DNA of 64,000 nucleotides, from the NCBI GenBank assembly GCA_946481315.1, contig CAMLMH010000006.1, positions 62,001-126,000 on the forward strand, read 5' to 3'. Positions within the stretch are counted from its first letter, which is position 1. Each line of letters begins with the position of its first letter. Shown here one piece after another: positions 51,564 through 59,539 of the stretch. This DNA is from an uncultured Bacteriovorax sp. Lineage in GTDB: Bacteria; Bdellovibrionota; Bacteriovoracia; Bacteriovoracales; Bacteriovoracaceae. A model generated the notes under the pieces. That model ran no database searches, had not been told where the DNA came from, and was given only the letters and a program-made list of their open reading frames with translations. A program made the translations under genes and the position numbers.

Positions 51564-52211
51564 ATGGGTAATTTCTTAATTTTGGTCTTAATACTGGTGA
51601 TTTCTTGCAAAGTTTCCGCTCAGGATGAGCGATTTTTTCGACAGTTGTTTTCCGGTGATCTTGCCCGAGATAATGTTCAGGATCAGGCCAGGAAATATTC
51701 CTATATTATCCATTCCCCCTATTATGCACTAGATCTTAATCAGGATAAAAAAGAAGAAAACATCGTTTTTGTAAAAAAAGACAGTGAAGACTGGATTGAA
51801 ATCCTGGATCACGATAAGAAGAAAATTTTTGCTTATCAGTTTGAAGCTAAAGGCTTTGATTCGGAGCTCTTTAAAATAGAAAAGAAGATGCTCGCTCCGC
51901 ATATTACTGTTTTACTTTTGTATTATTACGAAGGAGTGAGCAAGTATATTGAGTTCCAGGGCACTTCACGCATTTATGTTGTGACTATTGAAAATAATGA
52001 TCTACAAACGATGAGCGCTTTTCAGGGACCAAGCTTTTTTGATGAAAGCAGAACTTTGCGCGGGCATTATCACAAACGCCACTATCAGGTCTATCTGGAA
52101 GATCTGAACAATGATCAACTAAAAGAGCTGGTTGTTAAACATCAGCGAATGAGCCGTGTTTTTCTCTATCAGGGGAACGGTAAATGGACAACTTTCAAAA
52201 ATCAATTTTAA
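51564..52211 (+). CDS. Secreted protein with FG-GAP/VCBS-like calcium motifs
   Basis: This 215-residue product has a signal peptide (MGNFLILVLILVISCKVSAQ). Two D-x-N-x-D motifs, in ALDLNQDKKEENIVFVK and YLEDLNNDQLKELVVKH, resemble the calcium loops of FG-GAP/VCBS repeats. The 5' region has an inverted repeat AGCAGT-TAG-ACTGCT (51545-51559) directly before the ATG, and GGGAG is 17 nt away. Its stop codon lies 3 nt from the next, convergent gene. Confidence 0.6.
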   Translation: MGNFLILVLILVISCKVSAQDERFFRQLFSGDLARDNVQDQARKYSYIIHSPYYALDLNQDKKEENIVFVKKDSEDWIEILDHDKKKIFAYQFEAKGFDSELFKIEKKMLAPHITVLLLYYYEGVSKYIEFQGTSRIYVVTIENNDLQTMSAFQGPSFFDESRTLRGHYHKRHYQVYLEDLNNDQLKELVVKHQRMSRVFLYQGNGKWTTFKNQF

Positions 52212-52214
52212 GAA

Positions 52215-52643
52215 TCAGGAAGCTTTCGGATAGTCGATATCATCGTCTTCGTCTGCTGACTGGTAATGTGCTTTGTTCCCGGGAAACTGATGTGTTTTTG
52301 CGTAATAGCCTACTTCTTTTTCACCTGAAGAATCTCCTTTGAATCTTTTTGAAACCAAAATCCACAAAGCGATCGGCAGAGTTAGTAAGAAGAGGAAAGG
52401 GCCAACATAATTCGAAGGTTTGTTTGAATTTTCTTTGCTGACAATGTTTGCTGGTATCCGTCTAGTTGCAGTAACTGGTTGTGATTTTTTTGAATTAAAA
52501 TCATAACCCGCAGCAGTCTCGGGTTTTTGTTCTGTTTCAATGTCCACTTCCATTAAGGGTTCTACAGAAGGGCCTCGCGCCGGTGTACTGGCATATGACT
52601 GGACCATAAAAATGAAAAAGAATAATAGAGAGATTTTTTTCAT
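52215..52643 (-). CDS. Small membrane protein with signal peptide
   Basis: This 142-residue protein starts with GGAGG 5 nt upstream. It has a signal peptide (KKISLLFFFIFMVQSYAS) and an outside region of about 65 residues that is Pro/Thr/Glu-rich. One membrane helix follows (VGPFLFLLTLPIALWILV), then a short cytoplasmic tail that is acidic at the end (SADEDDDIDYPKAS). The topology suggests type I orientation. The function is unknown. Confidence 0.55.
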   Translation of the reverse strand: MKKISLLFFFIFMVQSYASTPARGPSVEPLMEVDIETEQKPETAAGYDFNSKKSQPVTATRRIPANIVSKENSNKPSNYVGPFLFLLTLPIALWILVSKRFKGDSSGEKEVGYYAKTHQFPGNKAHYQSADEDDDIDYPKAS

Positions 52644-52736
52644 GTGGCCCTCCGCCAGCTGTACATAATCAGCTTATCGTCAGGCGCATTCAAAATATTG
52701 AGCAGGAAAATAAAGAGTGAAGTTGACTAAAATACT

Positions 52737-54629
52737 CTAAGAATCAAGTTGCTCCAACTCAGCATAGAGGCTTGAAAGTCTTTCTTCCAGAACTTTCTGG
52801 GCATCGGTCAGGATTTTCATTTCGGCGTTTTTGGGGTCTGCCAGTTTGCTGTAATCAAGATTAGCGATTTTATCCTGAATGATCTGAATTTTCGATTCCG
52901 TGGCTTCAATGTCCTCATAGAGAGTTTCGATTCTTTTGTGGTCTTTCTTTTTTGCTTTAGCCGGAGTTGCAGGAACTGGCTTTGCTTCAGTCTTACTCTC
53001 TTTTAATTCTTCTTTTTCTTCTTCTGCCAGGTCTTTTTCCAGCTCCAGAGCATCCAGATACGGCGCAACTTGATCATATCCACCTTCGAAGTTTTGCAGT
53101 TTTTTATCATCAATCAGCCAGACTTTGTTAGTTACCGTACTTAAAAATGCCCTGTCATGGCTAATGACGATAACGGCTCCCTGGAACTCAGATAATTTTT
53201 CTTCCAGAATCTGAATGGTTTCCAGGTCAAGATCGTTAGTAGGTTCATCGAAGATAAGAATGTCACCTTCTTTTGTTAAATTAAAGGCGAGTTGTAATCG
53301 GCTTTTTTCACCACCGGAAAATGTTTTTAAAGGCCGGTTAATATCATCACGATCAAAAAGAAAATTTTCGAAGTAGGAAATGACATGCTTCTTAGAACCA
53401 TCTGGCAATGCCACGAAATCATTTCCATCACCTAGTAGCTGATACGGGCTCATGTCGATTTCTAGTTCATCTCTTTTTTGTGAAAAATACTGCACCTTAA
53501 GATCCAGAGCTGTTTTAAGTTTTCCGGAAGTGGGCGAGAGGTCACCTTTAATCAGTTTGAGCAATGTTGTTTTACCAACTCCATTGCGGCCAAGTAATCC
53601 TATTTTATTACCTTTTTGAATTTCACCACTGATCTGGTTAAACAGCTCTTCCTGACCAGCGTATCTGAAGGAGAGATTTTCGAAGGAAGCGAGAACTTTC
53701 GTCTGACGCCCGGATTTCTGCAAAGTAAGATCAAGTGATTTTTTAGCTTCGCTTTTTATTGTTGAAACCTTCTGTCGTAAATCCAGAAAATTTTCAACGC
53801 GTTTTTTACTGCGTGTACCCCGTGCTTTAATTCCCTGGCGCATCCAGGCCTGTTCACGTTCCAGATTATTTTTTAATTTATCCAGTAAACGCAATTTGGC
53901 GTTCTCATCACGCTCCAGAAAAGCGAGGTAATCCGCATACGATCCATCGAAGTTTTCAATCTTGCCATGGCGAATATGCAGAATTCTTCTCGTTAGTTTA
54001 GAAAGTAAAAAACGATCATGAGTAATCAGCATAAAAGCTTTACTGGTTGAACTCAGTTCATCTTCAAAAAGCTTTATGGTTTCAATATCTAAATGGTTGG
54101 TCGGCTCATCCCAAAGAATCAGATTTGCTTCACTGGAGAGTCCCAGACTGAGAAGGATTTTCTTTTGTTCGCCACCACTCAACGCTGCTATGGGCTTTGT
54201 CAGATCCTGGTGACCAAAATATTTCAGATAAGATTCGTAATTCTGGATTAATGCCCAGCCACCGAGGCGTTCAAACTCGTCGTAATTTTTAGAATAGAGC
54301 TCTTTGAGTTCTGGATAGAAAACGAAAAAATAATCATGCAGAGAAGTTTTCTCGTGACCTTCAACCGGAAGTTCCTGCGGAACATAAAATAGTGAAAACT
54401 TCTTTGAATCATCACCATCACCCCGGGCCTTGTTAAATTCAAATGGAGGCGTCGAATGATCAGGCACAACTTCACCCGTCAGAATCTTAAACAGCGTAGA
54501 CTTTCCTTTTCCGTTAAGCCCCAGAAGACCAATCCGGTCGCCGGCAGAAACAGATAACTGCGCATTCTTAAACAGTGTTTTAGTGCCAAAAGTGAGATTA
54601 ATATTTTTTAAACTGCAGAGTAAGCTCAT
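52737..54629 (-). CDS. uup: ABC-F family ATPase (Uup-like)
   Basis: This 630-residue soluble protein has two ABC ATPase domains and no membrane part. The Walker A motifs are GLNGKGKSTL and GRNGVGKTTL. The signature motifs are ALSGGEQKKI and TFSGGEKSRL, and the Walker B motifs are LILWDEPTNHLD and ILIFDEPTNDLD. A long linker (about 235-300) and a C-terminal coiled coil (about 560-630) are as in Uup. ABC-F proteins act on ribosomes; Uup has roles in translation and DNA-branch processing. It has no ribosome site and a promoter 6 nt upstream. Confidence 0.93.
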   Translation of the reverse strand: MSLLCSLKNINLTFGTKTLFKNAQLSVSAGDRIGLLGLNGKGKSTLFKILTGEVVPDHSTPPFEFNKARGDGDDSKKFSLFYVPQELPVEGHEKTSLHDYFFVFYPELKELYSKNYDEFERLGGWALIQNYESYLKYFGHQDLTKPIAALSGGEQKKILLSLGLSSEANLILWDEPTNHLDIETIKLFEDELSSTSKAFMLITHDRFLLSKLTRRILHIRHGKIENFDGSYADYLAFLERDENAKLRLLDKLKNNLEREQAWMRQGIKARGTRSKKRVENFLDLRQKVSTIKSEAKKSLDLTLQKSGRQTKVLASFENLSFRYAGQEELFNQISGEIQKGNKIGLLGRNGVGKTTLLKLIKGDLSPTSGKLKTALDLKVQYFSQKRDELEIDMSPYQLLGDGNDFVALPDGSKKHVISYFENFLFDRDDINRPLKTFSGGEKSRLQLAFNLTKEGDILIFDEPTNDLDLETIQILEEKLSEFQGAVIVISHDRAFLSTVTNKVWLIDDKKLQNFEGGYDQVAPYLDALELEKDLAEEEKEELKESKTEAKPVPATPAKAKKKDHKRIETLYEDIEATESKIQIIQDKIANLDYSKLADPKNAEMKILTDAQKVLEERLSSLYAELEQLDS

Positions 54630-54635
54630 GCCGCG

Positions 54636-54664
54636 ATTATAGTGGTTTATCCCACCTACGGCAA
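54636..54664 (-). promoter_or_regulatory. Predicted uup promoter for a leaderless mRNA
   Basis: On the minus strand TTGCCG (54659-54664), 17 bp, perfect TATAAT (54636-54641), then 6 nt to the ATG. This is the same geometry as before lnt and ruvX. Confidence 0.6.
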
Positions 54665-54731
54665 ATAATTCCCCATTGTCTAAACAGCTTTTGACGATGT
54701 GTTAGCATCTAAATGAGGAGTTTAGGCGGAT

Positions 54732-55385
54732 ATGAATATTCCTTTCGTCGCTAAAGCCACTTTCGAGGCCCTCAGAAATCAGCCGGTATTTCTCAACATC
54801 ACTCAATTTATTCTGGCCAGGTTACAATCAATGCACAGTTCGTTTGAGCGCGCTAAGTTCATCCACGATGTCATTGAACAATACAACGAAGAAGTTTTTG
54901 CTCATCCGCTGGTTAAAGAATTTATGCCGTGTAAAGCGGGATGCTCAGCTTGCTGTCATACCCAGGTGAGTGTAACCAGAGATGAAGCAGAACTACTTCT
55001 AGAGCGTATTCACAACGGACTTAAAATCGATCATGACCGACTCCAGAAGCAAGCTGCAGCCGGTGACGATGATCAGCTCTATTTCCAGTTAAGCTTTGAC
55101 GAGCGAAAATGCGTCTTCCTGAGCGGTGAAGGAGAATGTCGGGTTTATGAAGACCGTCCATCCGTCTGCCGTACCAACGCAGTTTTAGGACCGGCCAGTC
55201 AATGTGACACTCGCTCAGAACAGGGTTCTCTCAGGTTAGTGAAGACTTCCAAATCAGACATGGTCATTGTCGGAGCATTTGCAGCTGCTGAAGAAAGCGG
55301 AACTTTGCCTCATATGCTTTCTAAATTATTCAAAAAAAAGCGACGCACCTTCTTAAAAGTTTCAAAAGAGAATCTCTTGGGGTAA
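54732..55385 (+). CDS. YkgJ-type cysteine-cluster protein
   Basis: This 217-residue cytoplasmic protein has the CxxxxCxxCC cluster of the YkgJ family (CKAGCSACCHTQVSVT) and a second set of Cys, KCVFLSGEGECRVYEDRPSV then CR and C. Members probably bind zinc or an Fe-S cluster; the function is not established. It starts an operon with a methyltransferase, an ArsC/Spx protein and a DTW-domain protein. Confidence 0.85.
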   Translation: MNIPFVAKATFEALRNQPVFLNITQFILARLQSMHSSFERAKFIHDVIEQYNEEVFAHPLVKEFMPCKAGCSACCHTQVSVTRDEAELLLERIHNGLKIDHDRLQKQAAAGDDDQLYFQLSFDERKCVFLSGEGECRVYEDRPSVCRTNAVLGPASQCDTRSEQGSLRLVKTSKSDMVIVGAFAAAEESGTLPHMLSKLFKKKRRTFLKVSKENLLG

Positions 55386-55394
55386 AACCCATCC

Positions 55395-56027
55395 ATGCTT
55401 TGTCTTTTATGCGCCCATCCTGCACAGAGTGCAGAACTGCAGACTTATGATTGTGAACACTGTGGTCTTAAATTTAAAGATCCGGCATCCTTTATTACAC
55501 CAGCAGAAGAAGCAATCCGTTACAGCCATCACAATAATGATTCGTCCGACGAAGGATACAGAAAATTTCTGAACAAACTGGTCACTCCTCTGCAAAATTT
55601 TTTGCCTGCAGGACAGTTCAATCATATAGATTTTGGTTGCGGCCCCGAGCCGACAGTATCCTTGTTACTGCAATCATCAAAAGTCCAGAGCCGCAATTAT
55701 GATCCACAATTTTATCCGGATAACGATCTACTCACCAAAAATTTTTATGATGTTCTGACTTCCACTGAAGTGGTTGAACATTTTCGGAATCCGGCAAACG
55801 ACTGGAATTTAATGATCAGTCTGGTCAAACAAAACGGAATAATGGCTATAATGACCCAACTTCTTAAAGACGAGACAAAATACACCGACTGGTGGTATAA
55901 AAACGATCCAACACATATCGTTTTCTACCGAAAAAAAACCATTGATATGATCTGCCGGATCCATAACCTGGACCTTCTGTTTTGTGATCAGCAATCGGTT
56001 ATGATTTTTAAAAAGCTGGGGAACTAA
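55395..56027 (+). CDS. Class I SAM-dependent methyltransferase
   Basis: This 210-residue protein has an N-terminal zinc-like part (CLLCAH and CEHCGLKFK, about 3-26) and a Methyltransf_23-type fold: HIDFGCGPEPTVSLLL (SAM loop, motif I), DVLTSTEVVEHF (motif IV region) and NGIMAIMTQLL. It lies 9 nt after the YkgJ gene and 2 nt before the ArsC-like gene. The substrate is unknown; a modification enzyme related to the tRNA-type DTW neighbour is possible. Confidence 0.82.
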   Translation: MLCLLCAHPAQSAELQTYDCEHCGLKFKDPASFITPAEEAIRYSHHNNDSSDEGYRKFLNKLVTPLQNFLPAGQFNHIDFGCGPEPTVSLLLQSSKVQSRNYDPQFYPDNDLLTKNFYDVLTSTEVVEHFRNPANDWNLMISLVKQNGIMAIMTQLLKDETKYTDWWYKNDPTHIVFYRKKTIDMICRIHNLDLLFCDQQSVMIFKKLGN

Positions 56028-56029
56028 AA

Positions 56030-56371
56030 ATGTTTACTATGTATGCTATTCCCAATTGTGACACGGTCAAGAAAGCCCGTGCGTTTCTTGATCAGAAAAA
56101 AGTTGATTATCAGTTCAGTGATTTCAAAAAAATAAAGCCAACAGCAGATCAGATTGAAAACTGGAAAGCTTTCATGGGGGAGCTTCCGGTTAATAAGAAA
56201 GGAACGACTTACAAAAAAGTAAAAGATAAATATGAAGCTCTGTCTGAAAAGGCTAAAATCGCTTTCATAATCGAAAATGCTTCCATGATTAAACGTCCTG
56301 TCCTGGAAAAAAACGGAAAAATCATTGCGATTGGTTTTGATCCGGAAGAATACAGTAAGCTGAAATTCTAA
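56030..56371 (+). CDS. ArsC/Spx-family thioredoxin-fold protein
   Basis: This 113-residue YffB/Spx/ArsC-like protein has NCDTVKKARAFLDQ with one redox Cys, then VNKKGTTYKKVKDKYEAL and a conserved RP in KRPVLEKNGKII. It lacks the second active Cys of Spx and is close in size to YffB. The activity is unknown. It is part of the YkgJ operon. Confidence 0.85.
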   Translation: MFTMYAIPNCDTVKKARAFLDQKKVDYQFSDFKKIKPTADQIENWKAFMGELPVNKKGTTYKKVKDKYEALSEKAKIAFIIENASMIKRPVLEKNGKIIAIGFDPEEYSKLKF

Positions 56372-56373
56372 AT

Positions 56374-57168
56374 ATGGATAAAACAACCTATCTTCAGTTA
56401 AAAGCCCAGCGTCTTTTTGCCCAGACATCGCAGAAGCATCAGCGCGAAGATTTTTGCTACCAATGCTGGAGGTTGCAAAAAAATTGTCTTTGTCATTTGA
56501 TAAAACCTTTTCACACCGACTTTCATTTCGTCATTCTCATCCACCCCATGGAAGCCAAAAAAGAAAAGATGGGGACAGGTAGAATTTCCAAAGCTTCTCT
56601 TTCTAACAGTTCAATGATCATGGGAGTGGATTTTACTGAAGACTGTGAAGTTAATGCACTAATTAATGATCCCAATAATCACTGTATGGTCATGTATCCG
56701 GGAAAGACTGCCATCAACGTCTCTGAGCACGATGTATCCCCGCTAACAAAAATAAAAAATGAAGGGAAGAGGCTGGTTGTTTTTCTCATTGATGGAACCT
56801 GGCCATGTGCTAAGAAGATGATGCGTTTGTCGAAAAATCTGCAACTTCTTCCCCGCATCTCTTTTACTGCAAATCATACTTCGATATTTGAAATTAAAGA
56901 ACAACCTGCCGACTTCTGTCTTTCCACACTTGAATCCATCCAGTTTTTCATTAAAGAATGTAACCGGCGAGGATTGGAAAATACCAAGCATGCCGAAGAC
57001 CAGATGCTGGAAGTCTTTAAGGCCATGATCGAGTTCCAGAAAAAATGCGCATCCGATCCCACACTCACAAGCTACAAACGTGGCAATGGGGGAGGCTACA
57101 GTAAAAAGGAAGACAGGATCCGCGCTAAAAAGTGGCTTTACCGCAATATTGTTCTCTCCGATAAATGA
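56374..57168 (+). CDS. DTW-domain tRNA-uridine aminocarboxypropyltransferase-like protein
   Basis: This 264-residue protein has a DTW fold: a zinc cluster in CYQCWRLQKNCLCHLIKP, a SPOUT-like core with VVFLIDGTWPCAKKM (the DTW motif as DGTW), and QFFIKECNRRGLENT at the end. TapT and TuaA-type members add the acp group of acp3U in tRNA. The C-terminal helix is basic. It is the last gene of the YkgJ operon. Confidence 0.88.
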   Translation: MDKTTYLQLKAQRLFAQTSQKHQREDFCYQCWRLQKNCLCHLIKPFHTDFHFVILIHPMEAKKEKMGTGRISKASLSNSSMIMGVDFTEDCEVNALINDPNNHCMVMYPGKTAINVSEHDVSPLTKIKNEGKRLVVFLIDGTWPCAKKMMRLSKNLQLLPRISFTANHTSIFEIKEQPADFCLSTLESIQFFIKECNRRGLENTKHAEDQMLEVFKAMIEFQKKCASDPTLTSYKRGNGGGYSKKEDRIRAKKWLYRNIVLSDK

Positions 57169-57259
57169 CAGAAATTCTGGGCACTTCATCAGGCTTCCAT
57201 ATTCCCATATCAGACTGAAACCATAAGGATTGGGTCATTCTTACCTTCCATCTTTTAAG

Positions 57260-57277
57260 GCGTTAAACGCTTATAAT
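57260..57277 (+). promoter_or_regulatory. Palindrome GCGTTAAACGC next to a TATAAT box
   Basis: The 11-bp palindrome (57260-57270) lies one base before a perfect TATAAT (57272-57277), about 37 nt upstream of the giant paralog gene. It looks like an operator at the promoter of the two paralogs; no clear -35 was found. Confidence 0.4.
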
Positions 57278-57313
57278 GTAAAATAGACTCATAACATCTT
57301 AGCGGGACGTTTT

Positions 57314-59515
57314 ATGGTGAATCAGTTTATAAAAACTTTGTTCATAGGCCTCATTTCTGGTGGTTTAACTATTAATCCAGTGCTGGCCCAAACAACCACC
57401 ACCCCAGCGAGCAACTCTTCAACATCAACGGATTCAGGTGTCGCAGGTCGTGCCGGTGGTCAGACAGAAAATCAAATCACAGCAGAACAGCGTGCCCAGC
57501 AAGCGGCTTCCGTTGCAGCAGGATCTAATTCTCAGGTCCTCATGGACAAAGACGGAAACAAATACGCCAAAACCACTCACAATCTCGACGGCACAAAAAG
57601 CGACGATATGATTGCTTCCATCACTGGTATTGCCATCGGTGCAATCGCAGCCCGAATGCTGACACATTATAAAACCATTGGAGCTACAGACATCATGGTC
57701 GCAGCGGCCGGTGGGGCTGCATTTATTGCAGGCGAAGTCATGTCCAACATGGGTGCCAAAAAAGATCTGGAAAAACAGACTCTGGAAGTCACCCAGAAAA
57801 AAGGACAACAAGATCAGGCACAAATTGAATTAATCCAGAAATTAAAAGAGTCATACGAAAACGCAAAAAAATCTACTAAAACAAAAAAGACTATGCAAAT
57901 GGCTGCGGCAGCAGCGTTCGCAGCCGCGGCTGCAATGGCGCTTTATACTTCGATGAATGAAGTGGCCGGGGATGTTAGATGTATCGCTGCGATCAATATG
58001 ACAAATGCACCATTAACTGCCTGTGCTGCCACTGCCGTATCTGCAAATCCAGCTGCTCCTTTTTGTAAAACCTGTCTTGCACAACTAAATCCTTATATAG
58101 CAGCTTTTAAAGCAGCAGAAGCTAGCCGGGGAACTCCTGGCCCATCGCTATCGGTAGGTGCAGCTGATAAAACGGCTACATCGGGGTTAATGACAGGGGC
58201 TTGTGCAACGGCTGGACCTGCCAAACCTCTCTTAGCAGCAGCAGATGCGGCGTGTGCCCAGTCTCTCGTCTATAAACAAGCAAACACAGTAATGGGTCCA
58301 CCTGCTCCGATTCCAACAGGGGGATTCTTGCATAGAATTCTTTTTCCTGAGCAAAGAATTACATATGAAGATATGCAATCCAGAGAAATTTACGATGAAT
58401 CAACGATTGAAAAATTTGTTAATATTCTTTTCCCGACCGCTCAAGCCGGCTGGATGCCGATGTTTGGTCTAGGTGCCGGCGCAGCTGCAGCTTATTTTTT
58501 GATAAGCGGACCTCTGGCAATTCAAATCGACTCAATGATGTATGTTGCTCGCAATCGTGCCATTATGTGGGGAGGTCTTGCCGCCCTGTCTTTCCTGGCG
58601 ATGCAGTCATCAGCAAATCAAATTAAGAAGATTGAAGAAAATATTGCAAAGCTCGACAAAATTCTCAAAGATCTGATGAATCTGGAAAAAGGAACACCTA
58701 CCGGAAAGATCACAGCTCAGGGAATTGCTCTGCAGGTAGTGGATCCAAATACCATCGACAGTCAGACGTATTCAACAGACAACAAAGTTAAATCTCCATG
58801 TATGTATAGTAATTCATCTGAAAATTGTAAGTCTATGTCTGATCAGTTAGAAAAAATGCAAGGCTTTACTGAATTGCCTCCGGCCTTTCAGACAATTGCC
58901 CGCGATGCTACCAAAATGGCAGATGGCTTAAGTGGATCGAAAGGAATCAGTGGTGCCTCAATGGCAGCGGCCAATAATCTGGCTGGAAAACAAAACGCAA
59001 TTAATAAAATGCTGAAAAGCACACAGGGAAAATATAATCAGATTGCTAAAAAGAACGGAAAAGGTGCAATCGATTTTGATAAAGCAAGCGGAAACTTCTT
59101 AAGAGGTGCAGCCGCAACAGTTAAAAAATCTTTGATGAAAAAAGGAATTTCGGCCGGAAGCGTACTTGCTTCTACGGGAGCTGAGCCGGTGAATTCAGCT
59201 GATTTAGGCAAAGCACTTCCACTTGAAGAAGGAAAAGGCGATGCTCCGGTTGCTGGAGTCGTCGGTTCTTCAGGTGTTGCTCCGGATCCGAAAACAGATG
59301 AAGAGAAAATGGACTTTGCATTTGAAGAAGCTCCGGCCGTCGCAGATGCCGGTGCAGGTGAAGCAGCAGCCGACAATGCTCAATATGAAATTACCGGTGA
59401 TGAAATACACAAAGATAATGGACCATCCATCTTTGAGGTTATTTCGAGCAGATATTTAAAGTCAGGTTATTCAAAACTTCTTGAGGAAGAGCCGGCACCA
59501 GCGGCAAAAAATTAG
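57314..59515 (+). CDS. Large Ala-rich secreted/membrane protein, paralog A
   Basis: This 733-residue product has a signal peptide (KTLFIGLISGGLTINPVLAQ) and a Thr/Ser/Pro-rich stretch. A conserved module follows (about 95-215) with two hydrophobic helices (ITGIAIGAIAARML, MVAAAGGAAFIAGEVMS), a coiled coil (about 148-190) and an Ala helix (MQMAAAAAFAAAAAMALYTS). The Cys-rich middle (CIAAINMTNAPLTAC and others) leads to a further hydrophobic stretch (LGAGAAAAYFLISGPLAIQI). The conserved tail is KDNGPSIFEVISSRYLKSGY. No family is recognised. It is followed 24 nt later by paralog B. Confidence 0.65.
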   Translation: MVNQFIKTLFIGLISGGLTINPVLAQTTTTPASNSSTSTDSGVAGRAGGQTENQITAEQRAQQAASVAAGSNSQVLMDKDGNKYAKTTHNLDGTKSDDMIASITGIAIGAIAARMLTHYKTIGATDIMVAAAGGAAFIAGEVMSNMGAKKDLEKQTLEVTQKKGQQDQAQIELIQKLKESYENAKKSTKTKKTMQMAAAAAFAAAAAMALYTSMNEVAGDVRCIAAINMTNAPLTACAATAVSANPAAPFCKTCLAQLNPYIAAFKAAEASRGTPGPSLSVGAADKTATSGLMTGACATAGPAKPLLAAADAACAQSLVYKQANTVMGPPAPIPTGGFLHRILFPEQRITYEDMQSREIYDESTIEKFVNILFPTAQAGWMPMFGLGAGAAAAYFLISGPLAIQIDSMMYVARNRAIMWGGLAALSFLAMQSSANQIKKIEENIAKLDKILKDLMNLEKGTPTGKITAQGIALQVVDPNTIDSQTYSTDNKVKSPCMYSNSSENCKSMSDQLEKMQGFTELPPAFQTIARDATKMADGLSGSKGISGASMAAANNLAGKQNAINKMLKSTQGKYNQIAKKNGKGAIDFDKASGNFLRGAAATVKKSLMKKGISAGSVLASTGAEPVNSADLGKALPLEEGKGDAPVAGVVGSSGVAPDPKTDEEKMDFAFEEAPAVADAGAGEAAADNAQYEITGDEIHKDNGPSIFEVISSRYLKSGYSKLLEEEPAPAAKN

Positions 59516-59539
59516 GTATTCTCAAGAATCGAGGTACGT

